A stretch of 64,000 nucleotides of DNA, from NCBI GenBank assembly GCA_046328505.1, contig JAXLWL010000002.1, forward strand, positions 434,001-498,000, written 5' to 3'. This stretch comes from JBDHWG01 sp046328505. Lineage in GTDB: Bacteria > Chloroflexota > Anaerolineae > Epilineales > JAHCIE01. The notes beneath the pieces were generated by a model. It did not search any database and was not told the DNA's origin. It saw only the letters and a list, made by a program, of their open reading frames with translations. Of this stretch, positions 17,648 through 25,615 are shown piece after piece (the stretch's first letter is position 1; each line of letters starts with the position of its first letter). The position numbers were made by a program, and so were the translations under genes.

Positions 17648-18489
17648 TGGGCGATGCCCTCCTCCTGATCGTGCAGCCAGCCGAGGAGGCGCTCGGCCTT
17701 GCTGCAGTCGAAGAAGCCGCGCGTGCCGCTCAGGTCGCCTCGAATCGGCACGCCAGGGAAGAACTCGTGCGCCAGCTCGAGTGTCGGCGTTTCCTCCGTC
17801 GTCTGCGGCGCGATGATATAGAAGACCTCGTGGCCCTTGTAGTCGGCAGTCAGAGACGACAGGCACGCCCGCGCGGCCCTGTCTAGAACTGTGTAGCCCC
17901 ATAGATGCTTCGCCAGCACCTTGCCGAGCCGCCTTGCGTGTTCCACGGCGACGGCTCGCTCCTGCACGACCCAGTGGAAGCGCATGCTGGCAATCGTCAT
18001 GTTCTCGTGGCGGCGGGCGATGGAGTCGCCCTGCAGCTCGCAGATCCACTTGGATAGGCTGTACGGGTCTTCGTTGTATGTGGGATGCTCTTCATCGAGC
18101 GGGAAGTAGTCGTAGCGCGGCCAGCGGCTGTACGCGGCGCCGGTGGCGTTGACGCTGGACGCCTGGCACACGTGGGTGATGCCAAGCTCGGCGGCTGCGA
18201 TGAGCGCGTTGTAGCTGCCCACCACATTGTTGTTGTGGACGACATGCGCCGGGTGGCCATGCGGCGACGGGATGGCGGCCATGTGAACGAGACCGTCGCA
18301 GCCATGCAGTGCCTTCTCGATGGCTGCGTAATCGGACATGTCTGCGTCGACGTAGACCAGATTCGGGTCGTCGGAGTCGTGGCCAGGGTGGATGCGATCT
18401 ATGCTCACAACGCTGTGGCCGTCCGCCAATGCCATTTTAGTGATCGCGCGGCCAATTCGGCCGCTGCCACCCGTTACTGCGATCTTCAT
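17644..18489 (-). CDS. NAD-dependent epimerase/dehydratase (SDR), sugar-type
   Basis: 281-residue extended SDR oxidoreductase. TGGSGRIG at residues 6-13 is the dinucleotide-binding loop and Tyr143-x3-Lys147 (YSLSK) the catalytic pair; D31 after the second strand favours NAD. Family members include uronate dehydrogenases and sugar epimerases; specificity cannot be read. GAGGACA stands upstream of the ATG. It starts a three-gene unit (SDR, dehydratase, mannonate-dehydratase-like) just downstream of the Dpp transporter operon terminator. Confidence 0.85.
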   Translation of the reverse strand: MKIAVTGGSGRIGRAITKMALADGHSVVSIDRIHPGHDSDDPNLVYVDADMSDYAAIEKALHGCDGLVHMAAIPSPHGHPAHVVHNNNVVGSYNALIAAAELGITHVCQASSVNATGAAYSRWPRYDYFPLDEEHPTYNEDPYSLSKWICELQGDSIARRHENMTIASMRFHWVVQERAVAVEHARRLGKVLAKHLWGYTVLDRAARACLSSLTADYKGHEVFYIIAPQTTEETPTLELAHEFFPGVPIRGDLSGTRGFFDCSKAERLLGWLHDQEEGIAQ

Positions 18490-18502
18490 AATCTGTCCTC
18501 AC

Positions 18503-18529
18503 AAAAAGCGTCCGCCCGCGGGGGCGGAC
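18503..18529 (-). terminator. Rho-independent terminator of Dpp transporter operon
   Basis: On the minus strand GTCCGCCC/GGGCGGAC hairpin followed by GCTTTTT. It separates the transporter operon from the SDR gene, though partial read-through could supply the SDR unit, since no strong promoter was seen between them. Confidence 0.75.
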
Positions 18530-18562
18530 ATAGTGACTGTAACAATAGGCTGAAGGGAAGGG

Positions 18563-19045
18563 CTACTGATTCCCCGGCCATAGCGTCGTAAACGTGCAAA
18601 ACGCGATCGCGAACCCCAGGAAATTACCCGTCAGCGCCATGCGCACGCTCCAGCTATCCTGCCAGTGCGCCCCCGTGCCTCGGCTGCGGTCGAACAGGCC
18701 GCCGATGAGGCCGCCTGCGATGCCAAGCAGAGTCATCAGGACCGGCGGGTTCAGCCAGAAAAGGGTGAACTCAGTCGGCAGCACGGGCAGCGCCAGGCGG
18801 CACGCGCTCACTGTGAACAATCCCACGATGATCCCTAGAGCGACTCCACGCGTTGCCCCGATCAGGATACCGAACCACAATCCCAATAGAACCAGGACGA
18901 TGAACAGGTTCCCGCCGTAAGCGAGAAGTTGCCGCAACGACGCCAAAGGGCCTGAAACAGGCTGCGCGCGATCAATAATGATGAACGCAGCAATCAGGGC
19001 GATCACCAGAATCGGGATCGCCCACAAAACGACTTTCCTTATCAT
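18563..19045 (-). CDS. Hypothetical four-TM membrane protein
   Basis: 160 residues, not recognised. Four hydrophobic stretches: about 5-24, 43-80 (probably two helices broken by GATRG) and 102-120, with another near the C-terminus (LGFAIAFCTFTTLW). Gly-rich segments (LGIAGGLIGGLF) suggest a packed membrane bundle. It starts 31 bp after the transporter ATPase stop and is the last gene before the terminator, so it is probably co-transcribed with the Dpp system; a role there is inference. Confidence 0.6.
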   Translation of the reverse strand: MIRKVVLWAIPILVIALIAAFIIIDRAQPVSGPLASLRQLLAYGGNLFIVLVLLGLWFGILIGATRGVALGIIVGLFTVSACRLALPVLPTEFTLFWLNPPVLMTLLGIAGGLIGGLFDRSRGTGAHWQDSWSVRMALTGNFLGFAIAFCTFTTLWPGNQ

Positions 19046-19076
19046 GTCTCATCCCGTGCCGAAGCATGCCGCAGAC

Positions 19077-20087
19077 TCAGGCCGGCAGCAGCTCCGATAG
19101 GGCCTCCGGCTGGATCTCGGACTTCGACTGGTATAGGAAGCACGCGGCCGCCTGATGGCTGCTCAGGCGGTACAGCGGCGGCGGAGTCTTGCAGATCTCC
19201 ATCGCTACCGGGCAGCGAGAAATGAACTTGCAGCCCGTTGTCGTGTCCTGCATCTCGGACTCCTGCACCTTGATCCCCGTGCTCCCCCACTGGCGGTTGA
19301 TGTCAGGCCACGGGATGGAGTCGATCAGGAGGCGCGTGTACGGGTGCTGCGGGTCCTTGATGACTGTATCCACGTCTCCCGCCTCCATCACGTTGCCGCG
19401 GTAGAGCACGATGATGGACTTAGAGATGTGGTAGGCCGTGGTCAGGTCGTGGGTGATGTAGACGATGGATACGCCGTAGTCGCGCTGCAGGGTCTGCAAG
19501 GTCTGCAGGATGCTCGCGCGCAGCGAAGCGTCCACCATGGACACCGGCTCGTCGGCGACGAGCACCTTGGGGCGCAGAATCAAGGCGCGGGCGACATTGA
19601 TGCGCTGGCGCTGGCCACCCGACAACTGATGCGGGTAGCGGCCCAGCACGTCCTCCGGCTGGAGGCCGACGGCCTGCAGCGACTCGTCCATCCTCTGCCG
19701 CGCTTCGGTCTTGTTCTTGGCGAGCTTGAAGCGCTTGATGGGCACGGTCAGCAGGTGGTCCACGGTGTAGAATGGGTTGAACACGGCGAACGGGTCCTGG
19801 AACACGGCCTGGACCTCGCGGCGGAATGTCGTCCGGTCGTCGCCCTTAAGCTTGCTGACGTCCTTCCCCTTGTAGAAGATCTGCCCTGACGACGGCGGCA
19901 GGAAGCCCAGCATCAGCATTGCCAGGGTAGTCTTACCGCTGCCGCTCTCGCCGGCGACTGTCAAGATAGTCGGCTCGTCTTGCTCCAGGCTGAGCGAAAG
20001 ATTATTGAGCGCGGTGGTGAAGGTCTTGTTGAGCAAGCCGCGCGAGTAGGTCTTCGTGACGTTCTTGAACTCGAGAAGGGGCGTCAT
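19077..20087 (-). CDS. Oligopeptide/oligosaccharide ABC transporter ATP-binding protein (OppF/DppF type)
   Basis: 336-residue cytoplasmic ATPase. Walker A GESGSGKT at residues 46-53, signature LSGGQ 155-159, Walker B VLVADEP 175-181, H-loop THDL. The C-terminal oligo_HPY domain contains DTTTGCKFISRCPVAMEICKT, with the Cys cluster typical of Dpp/Opp ATPases. Start ATG overlaps the stop of the other ATPase as ATGA. Operon neighbours suggest import of plant-derived oligosaccharides as likely as peptides. Confidence 0.9.
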   Translation of the reverse strand: MTPLLEFKNVTKTYSRGLLNKTFTTALNNLSLSLEQDEPTILTVAGESGSGKTTLAMLMLGFLPPSSGQIFYKGKDVSKLKGDDRTTFRREVQAVFQDPFAVFNPFYTVDHLLTVPIKRFKLAKNKTEARQRMDESLQAVGLQPEDVLGRYPHQLSGGQRQRINVARALILRPKVLVADEPVSMVDASLRASILQTLQTLQRDYGVSIVYITHDLTTAYHISKSIIVLYRGNVMEAGDVDTVIKDPQHPYTRLLIDSIPWPDINRQWGSTGIKVQESEMQDTTTGCKFISRCPVAMEICKTPPPLYRLSSHQAAACFLYQSKSEIQPEALSELLPA

Positions 20088-21058
20088 GCTTTCGCCTTTT
20101 CCGTGTAGAGATAGCAGGCAACGTGGCGGTCACCTGGCAGCGGCTCAAAGCTGGGCGGCTGGGTTCGGCAGACGTCCATCGCGTGCTGACACCGCGGGTG
20201 GAACGGGCAGCCGGTCGGCAGGCGCCACAGCGAGGGCGCGCGGCCAGGGATACCCTGGAAGTGTCCCTTGTTGTCTAAGTTGGGAAGGCTGGCGATGAGC
20301 GCCTGGGCGTAGGGATGTTTCGGGTCCAGGAACATATCGCGGACCCGGCTCATCTCCATCAGCCGACCGGCGTACATGACGGCGACCTTGTCGACGAACT
20401 GCGCCATCAGCCCCATGTCGTGGCCGATGAGAATCACCGCGGCGCCCAGGTGTTCCTGGATGCGGTCGATGGTCTCCATCACCTGGCGCTGCGTGACCAC
20501 GTCGAGGGCGCTCGTCGGCTCGTCGGCGATGATGAGGCTGGGCGCGAGGAGGATGCCGATGGCGATACAGACGCGCTGCTTCATGCCGCCGCTCAACTCA
20601 TGCGGGTACATCTTGTACACGCTGGGCTTGAGGTCGACGGATTCAAGCGCCTCCATGCAGCGCGTTTCTATGTCGGCCTTCGACATCTCCGGAATGTGGG
20701 CCTTGATGGCATCCCTCATCTGGGCGCCGATACGCGTCACAGGATTGAGTGAGTTCATCGCGCCCTGGGGGATGTACGCCACCTTGCTCAGGCGCGCATC
20801 GAGCATCTCGTCGTTCGTCAGCTTCATGAGGTCGGTGCCGTCGACGATGACCTGCCCGCCTTCGATGCGGCCGGGCGGCTTGATCATGCGCATGACGGCC
20901 AGAGCCATCGTGCTCTTGCCAGAGCCCGACTCGCCAACCAGCCCGAGCTTCTCACCGGCGTTCAGCGACAGGGTGACGCCGTCGAGAGCCTTCGCGCGGC
21001 CGAGGTCGGTATAGTACGTGACGTGGAGGTCCTTAATCTGAAGAATCGGCTCGTCCAT
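20084..21058 (-). CDS. Oligopeptide/oligosaccharide ABC transporter ATP-binding protein (OppD/DppD type)
   Basis: 324 residues. Walker A GESGSGKST at 42-50, signature HELSGGMKQR, Walker B LIIADEPTSALD, H-loop GHDMG, and C-terminal oligo_HPY segment LPTGCPFHPRCQHAMDVCRT. It should pair with the OppF-type ATPase to energise the two permeases. AGGATAT precedes the ATG at 21058; seven bp separate it from the permease stop. Confidence 0.9.
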   Translation of the reverse strand: MDEPILQIKDLHVTYYTDLGRAKALDGVTLSLNAGEKLGLVGESGSGKSTMALAVMRMIKPPGRIEGGQVIVDGTDLMKLTNDEMLDARLSKVAYIPQGAMNSLNPVTRIGAQMRDAIKAHIPEMSKADIETRCMEALESVDLKPSVYKMYPHELSGGMKQRVCIAIGILLAPSLIIADEPTSALDVVTQRQVMETIDRIQEHLGAAVILIGHDMGLMAQFVDKVAVMYAGRLMEMSRVRDMFLDPKHPYAQALIASLPNLDNKGHFQGIPGRAPSLWRLPTGCPFHPRCQHAMDVCRTQPPSFEPLPGDRHVACYLYTEKAKA

Positions 21059-21065
21059 ATATATC

Positions 21066-21995
21066 CTACTCTGACCGCCTGACGCGGGGGTTAGCGAATT
21101 CGTCGAGACCCATGATGATCAGGGCGAGGGAGCCGAGGATGAGCACCATGGCGAGAGCGGGCCACATCGGCCACCACCACCAGCCATTGAAGAACGCGCC
21201 CTGGGACTGCGCCGACCAGATCAGGTTGCCAAGGAGCGGCTCACGCAGCGGACCGAGGCCAAGCACGGCAAGATAGAAAGCCGCGAACTCGGCGGCGAAC
21301 ACCGCTGTGACGAACGACGCGACGATGTACGGAAGTAAGTTGGGTAAGAGTTCCTGGAAGATGATCGCGAGGTCACCCATGCCCGATAACTTGGCGACCG
21401 AGACGAACTGTCTTTCCTTCATCGATAAGACTTGGGACCGAATGACGAGTGTCGGGAACATCCACGCCAACAATACGACCACGAAGGCCATGGTGTAGAT
21501 GGTGACATCGCGCTTGTCGAGCGACCCTGCGATCACCACCTGGATCAAGAGGACGGGAATAGGAATGAGGATAGAGCTGATGCCCTTGATGCCCGAGTCG
21601 ACCGGGCCGCCAAAGTAGCCCGAAATGAAGCCTAACACTACGCCAATGAAGGTGGCGATCGCGCCCGCCAGGAGACCGATGACCGCGGTCTGCCACATGC
21701 CGACGACCATAGCCGCGAGCATGTCACGCCCGAAGAAGTCAGTGCCGAGAGGGTACTGGAGGCTCGGCGGCTGCTTGGTGCGCACGGACAGCGGGTAAGC
21801 TTTGGCCGTGTCCACCGTCAGCAGGCCGACGACGGTAAAGGCGATGAGCAGGAACAACAGGAACAAGCCCACGGCAAGACTCTTGTTGCGCCGCAGGTAG
21901 CGGAAAAGGAGCCTTACGCGGCTTGGCTGTTTGACCTCGCCGGTCGCGACCGCTGCTGTCGCACCTGGGGCCTGGGAAATTGCATCAGTTGCCAT
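21066..21995 (-). CDS. Dpp/Opp-type ABC transporter permease (DppC type)
   Basis: 309-residue inner-membrane permease. N-terminal cytoplasmic tail to about residue 38, first TM (SLAVGLFLLFLLIAFTVVGL), then the YPLGTDFFGRDMLAAMVVGMW segment that is diagnostic of DppC/OppC proteins, and five further TM segments. Starts 17 bp after the DppB-type gene. Confidence 0.9.
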   Translation of the reverse strand: MATDAISQAPGATAAVATGEVKQPSRVRLLFRYLRRNKSLAVGLFLLFLLIAFTVVGLLTVDTAKAYPLSVRTKQPPSLQYPLGTDFFGRDMLAAMVVGMWQTAVIGLLAGAIATFIGVVLGFISGYFGGPVDSGIKGISSILIPIPVLLIQVVIAGSLDKRDVTIYTMAFVVVLLAWMFPTLVIRSQVLSMKERQFVSVAKLSGMGDLAIIFQELLPNLLPYIVASFVTAVFAAEFAAFYLAVLGLGPLREPLLGNLIWSAQSQGAFFNGWWWWPMWPALAMVLILGSLALIIMGLDEFANPRVRRSE

Positions 21996-22012
21996 CTCTG
22001 CGCTCCTGCCTC

Positions 22013-23008
22013 CTAATGACGAATCCGCGGATCGAGCAACGGGTAGACCAGCTCGACCAGCACCATCAGCACCGCCACGGCGATGATGATGAACAGCACA
22101 ATCCCGTAGATCACCGGGTAATCGTTCGAGCGTATCGCGTCGTTGAGGACGGACCCAAGTCCCGGCAGCCCGAACAAGCCCTCGACCACGATGCCCGCCG
22201 TGACAACCGTCCCAAGGGCCAAGGCCAAGCCGGTCACCTGCGGCAGAAGCGCGTTGCGGAAGAAGTAGTCCTTGAAGATCGTGTCGGCCTTCAGGCCTTT
22301 GTGTTCAGCGAAGGTGACATAGTCCTCGCCCTGGATCGTTACGCCCATGCCGCGCATGGACAGCACCCAGCCCCCGATAAGCCCGAAGATCAACGCCAGG
22401 GCGGGCAGGACTTGATGGTTCAGCACGTCGCCGGCGAAATCCCACGACATGTTCGGAACCTTGCCGATGGAGTAGGCGCCGCCCAGCGGGAACAGTGCCA
22501 GCCTGAATCCGAGGAAGAAGAGCAGGAACACCCCAAGCAGCACAGGTGGCACGCCGGTCAGGAGCACAAATGGTGTGGACATACCACGCGCCCAGCCGGG
22601 CGCTCGCGGCCAGGCTGAGACTGCGCCGAGGATGTTGCCGATGGCGAACGCCAGAAGCGCCGTGACGATAAGAAGACCGCTCGTCCAGGGAATAGCCTCG
22701 GTAATCAGGTCAATGACCGTCTTGGGGTATTTGTTGAGGGAGACACCCAGGTCGCCTCGAGCGATGCCTGCCATGTAGATTATATATTGCTCGTACAGCG
22801 GCTTGTCGAGGCCAAACTGACGGCTGTACGCGTCGATGATCTTTTCCAGGTCACCGGGCGCGAACCCGCCCGTTCGCGCCAGCTCGTTGAACCGTTCGCG
22901 AATTGGGTTCCTGGGCGAGATGCGTGGAATAAAGAATGTGATCGTGGCCGCCGCCCATATCACCAGGACCAGAAACAGCAGGCGCCCTAGTACAAACCTC
23001 ACGCTCAC
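22013..23008 (-). CDS. Dpp/Opp-type ABC transporter permease (DppB type)
   Basis: 331 residues, GTG start at 23008 with AGGAGAAG upstream. First TM at about 7-28 followed by FFIPRISPRNPI, GDLGVSLNKYPKTVIDLI and the C-terminal EGLFGLPGLGSVLNDAIRSNDYPVIYG segment, all typical of DppB/OppB permeases (the last contains the EAA-like loop region). Separated from the binding-protein gene by a 161-bp gap with a strong hairpin. Confidence 0.9.
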   Translation of the reverse strand: MSVRFVLGRLLFLVLVIWAAATITFFIPRISPRNPIRERFNELARTGGFAPGDLEKIIDAYSRQFGLDKPLYEQYIIYMAGIARGDLGVSLNKYPKTVIDLITEAIPWTSGLLIVTALLAFAIGNILGAVSAWPRAPGWARGMSTPFVLLTGVPPVLLGVFLLFFLGFRLALFPLGGAYSIGKVPNMSWDFAGDVLNHQVLPALALIFGLIGGWVLSMRGMGVTIQGEDYVTFAEHKGLKADTIFKDYFFRNALLPQVTGLALALGTVVTAGIVVEGLFGLPGLGSVLNDAIRSNDYPVIYGIVLFIIIAVAVLMVLVELVYPLLDPRIRH

Positions 23009-23111
23009 GTTACTTCTCCTCTACCTAGACACTGGCCTTCGTGTCGACATCGTCGCTCCGGAATACTGCCCGGCGGTGCGGACGTCTATCGGGTTCTCGG
23101 TCCTTTTGGGG

Positions 23112-23152
23112 CCCAGGTTGCGCGGGCCGTGGGCGGCGGCGCGCAACCTGGG
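23112..23152 (-). terminator. Intercistronic 13-bp hairpin after binding-protein gene
   Basis: CCCAGGTTGCGCG and CGCGCAACCTGGG pair perfectly around a 15-nt loop. No T-run. As with the BMP operon, it follows the solute-binding lipoprotein gene and precedes the membrane components, so it may stabilise the lipoprotein mRNA. Confidence 0.6.
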
Positions 23153-23169
23153 TTGTCTCTAGACGCGGC

Positions 23170-25122
23170 TTACTGACCTTGGGCGTGCTTCAGAGCAGTC
23201 AACACCAGCATGCCGGTGTGCGCCCAGAACGCGCCGTTCTCGCCCTGCGCGGGGTTCGCCGCGGTGGGCCAGTTGGTCCAGTAGGTCTGGTTGTAGGGGA
23301 TGCGGTGCAGCCACTGGATCACCGGGACGTCGATCTGGTCGCGCCAGTAGATCTCCAGCGCCTTCGCAGCCAGTTCCTGGAACTTCGGATCATCGGCGCC
23401 CAGAGGAGCCATCTGGTCGATGATCGCGTCGTACTCAGGGTTCTTGTAGCGCGAGTAGCGGTTGTTGCCGGCGGTCGTGCCCACGGGCGCCGCGAACTTG
23501 CTGTGGTACAGCTCGAACGCCGCGTACGGGTCAACGGTGCTGGCGCCGTGGCCGAACATGTAGAAGCCGGGCTTGCCGTCGTTCATGTTCTGCTGGGCGT
23601 CGGTGCCGAAGTTCACCTGCGCATCAATGCCACACTGGCGGAGCATCTCGGCCAGCACCGGCACGATGTCGCTGTGGATGCCTTCGAACCCGTTGATGGT
23701 GCCGGGGATCGTCTGGCCGTCCTTGGCCCACAGGCCGTCCTTGTTCTTCGCGAAGCCGGCGTCGGTCAGAAGCTGCGCCGCCTGCTGCGGGTCGTACTTG
23801 CGCGGCTGGTACTTGTCGATGAGCGCCTTGACGGCGGGCGAGTCAGCGAACTTCTGGAGGTTCGGGTACAGTGGGAACGGGTAGATTGTAGAAATCTTCG
23901 CGCCCTCGTACACGATATCGTCGATCTTGTCGCGGTCGATGCACAGGCTGACGGCGTGGCGGACCTTGACGTCATTGAACGGCGCGATCTGCGTGTTCAT
24001 CCACAGCGAGTTCGGCCACCAGTCCAGATAGCCGTAGGGCGGCTGGTTGCCGGAGTGAGTCGTGACCTTGGGGTTGTTCTTGAGGATGTTGCCGATGACG
24101 GCGCTGCGCATGTCGAGGGTGGCGTCGAAGTCGTTGACCACCACGCGCTGGGCGACGGTGTCCATGTTCTGGCCGACCTGGCCGCCGATGTTCTGCATGA
24201 CGACGCGCTTGACCTCAGGCAGCGGGACGAGGCCAGCCTTGGCGGCCCACCAGTCAGGGTTCAAGTCGAAGATCTTCGAGTTCTTGTCCCAGCTGACCAG
24301 GTTGTACGGGCCGGAGTGAGGCATGTCCAGGCCGCCCTGGAAGGCGTTCACGTCGGACTGCTTGCTCAGGACGTGCTCGGGGACGATCGGGATGCCGGTG
24401 TCGAACTTGAGGGTCAGCACTTCGTAGGCGAAGCGCGGCGCCGGCGACTTGAATGTCACCACGACGGTGTGATCGTCGACGGCCTTGACGTCCTTCACGA
24501 ACTGGTCGAACGACGAGTGGTACGGCAGCTTCTCGTTCTTCATCTGCCCCTCGAACGTGTAGACCACGTCCTTCGAGGTCACAGGAGTGCCGTCGCTCCA
24601 CTTGGCCTGCGGGTTCACCTTGATTGTCAGCTCAGTGAAGTCGGGCTTGGTGTACTCCATGCTCGACGCGAGCCAGGGGATGGTCTTGTCGCCGAAGATG
24701 CCGTAGTAGGCGAGGCCTTCCCACAGCAGGTTGTTGCCTTCCTGGTGGGTGTAGCCGGGGACGGCCCACGGGTTGGTGACACCGATAGGCGAAGCGATGC
24801 TCCAACCCAGGTTCACCGTGTCTTTGCGGTCAACTGTCTTCAGGGGGCCAGACGAAGCGGCCTGCTGAGCGGCAGCTGTCGGCTGCGCGGCGGCTGCCGG
24901 GGCCTTCGTGGGCTCGGGAGCCTTAGTCGGTTCGGCGGCCTTGGGGGCAGCCGTTGGGGCCGCAGCCTGCGGAGCCGCGGTTGGAGCGGCGGGCGCTTGC
25001 GTCGGCGCAGCGGCCTGGGGGGCCGGGGCGGCGGGCGCGGGCGCTGGGGCTTGCTGCGCGCATGCTGCCAGCACGAACAGCGTCGCAGCAGCCAGATACG
25101 TAACGATCCTCAAACGCGTCAT
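23170..25122 (-). CDS. Extracellular solute-binding lipoprotein, family 5 (Dpp/Opp type)
   Basis: 650-residue peptide/oligosaccharide-binding lipoprotein. Signal peptide MTRLRIVTYLAAATLFVLAAC with Cys21 as lipidated residue, then an Ala/Pro/Thr/Lys-rich linker to about residue 105. The SBP_bac_5 domain follows (FTELTIKVNPQAKWSDGTPVTSKDVVYTFE is its hallmark). Start ATG at 25122 with GGAGAGGAGC upstream; an earlier in-frame start lacks a ribosome site. First gene of the transporter operon, transcribed from a promoter near 25430-25457. Confidence 0.92.
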   Translation of the reverse strand: MTRLRIVTYLAAATLFVLAACAQQAPAPAPAAPAPQAAAPTQAPAAPTAAPQAAAPTAAPKAAEPTKAPEPTKAPAAAAQPTAAAQQAASSGPLKTVDRKDTVNLGWSIASPIGVTNPWAVPGYTHQEGNNLLWEGLAYYGIFGDKTIPWLASSMEYTKPDFTELTIKVNPQAKWSDGTPVTSKDVVYTFEGQMKNEKLPYHSSFDQFVKDVKAVDDHTVVVTFKSPAPRFAYEVLTLKFDTGIPIVPEHVLSKQSDVNAFQGGLDMPHSGPYNLVSWDKNSKIFDLNPDWWAAKAGLVPLPEVKRVVMQNIGGQVGQNMDTVAQRVVVNDFDATLDMRSAVIGNILKNNPKVTTHSGNQPPYGYLDWWPNSLWMNTQIAPFNDVKVRHAVSLCIDRDKIDDIVYEGAKISTIYPFPLYPNLQKFADSPAVKALIDKYQPRKYDPQQAAQLLTDAGFAKNKDGLWAKDGQTIPGTINGFEGIHSDIVPVLAEMLRQCGIDAQVNFGTDAQQNMNDGKPGFYMFGHGASTVDPYAAFELYHSKFAAPVGTTAGNNRYSRYKNPEYDAIIDQMAPLGADDPKFQELAAKALEIYWRDQIDVPVIQWLHRIPYNQTYWTNWPTAANPAQGENGAFWAHTGMLVLTALKHAQGQ

Positions 25123-25429
25123 GGGTTGCTCCTCTCCTATGAGGTAGTGGTGATAGGCGCCAGCGGTGGCGCGTCGTACCCGAACACGAGACACTTTCCA
25201 GCATTAGACAGGTTCCGCCGATATGCTCCTCCTTCAAGGGGCGACAGCGGAGTGAGGCGCGCGTCGCCGATGGACGGACAGGTCCGGTGCTGCTCCAGGC
25301 TCTTGCAAGCGCGCGAGATGTGCGCGCGGATGATGACAGAGATGTACCGGCGGAACCGTGAAACGTGACTTCGTCGTCGAATTGCAACCCAAATGACATC
25401 ACAGGATTTATTAAGCTCGTGTCGCTGTG

Positions 25430-25457
25430 ATTGTAGCCTCTTTTTCGAAAGCGTCAA
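25430..25457 (-). promoter_or_regulatory. Putative promoter of Dpp transporter operon
   Basis: Minus strand TTGACG, 16-bp spacer, TACAAT. Start near 25423, giving a leader of about 300 nt before the lipoprotein ATG; this leader contains a small GCGCCA/TGGCGC hairpin at 25157-25172. The 493-bp divergent region 25123-25615 otherwise shows no gene. Confidence 0.5.
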
Positions 25458-25462
25458 GCTCA

Positions 25463-25478
25463 ACGCAAACGATTACGC
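25463..25478. promoter_or_regulatory. LacI-family-like half-conserved operator
   Basis: ACGCAAACGATTACGC, an imperfect palindrome centred on CG, resembles LacI/PurR-type operators. It sits between the divergent promoters. It differs from the GGGAGCGCTCCC site of the lacI gene in this window, so another regulator would be involved. Confidence 0.3.
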
Positions 25479-25553
25479 ATATATCTCGGTTGAACTTTAA
25501 TAAAACTTTAAGGTTTCTGCTGTGTCTGGGCCTTTTTTCTGGTGCGCAAAGGA

Positions 25554-25582
25554 TTGCGTTTTCACCCTCACTTCGCTATACT
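25554..25582 (+). promoter_or_regulatory. sigma70-type promoter of the DUF5107 operon
   Basis: TTGCGT, 17-bp spacer, TATACT. Predicted start near 25589, about 27 nt before the ATG at 25616 and its GAGAGAG ribosome site. Confidence 0.7.
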
Positions 25583-25615
25583 AGCGCCGAACCTTTCCCC
25601 CCGAGAGAGTGAGCC

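Noticed and set aside
23041..25368. 775-residue open frame on the plus strand
   Set aside because: Antisense to the binding-protein gene; the minus-strand protein has a signal peptide, lipobox and clear SBP_bac_5 domain. The antisense frame is a high-GC shadow.
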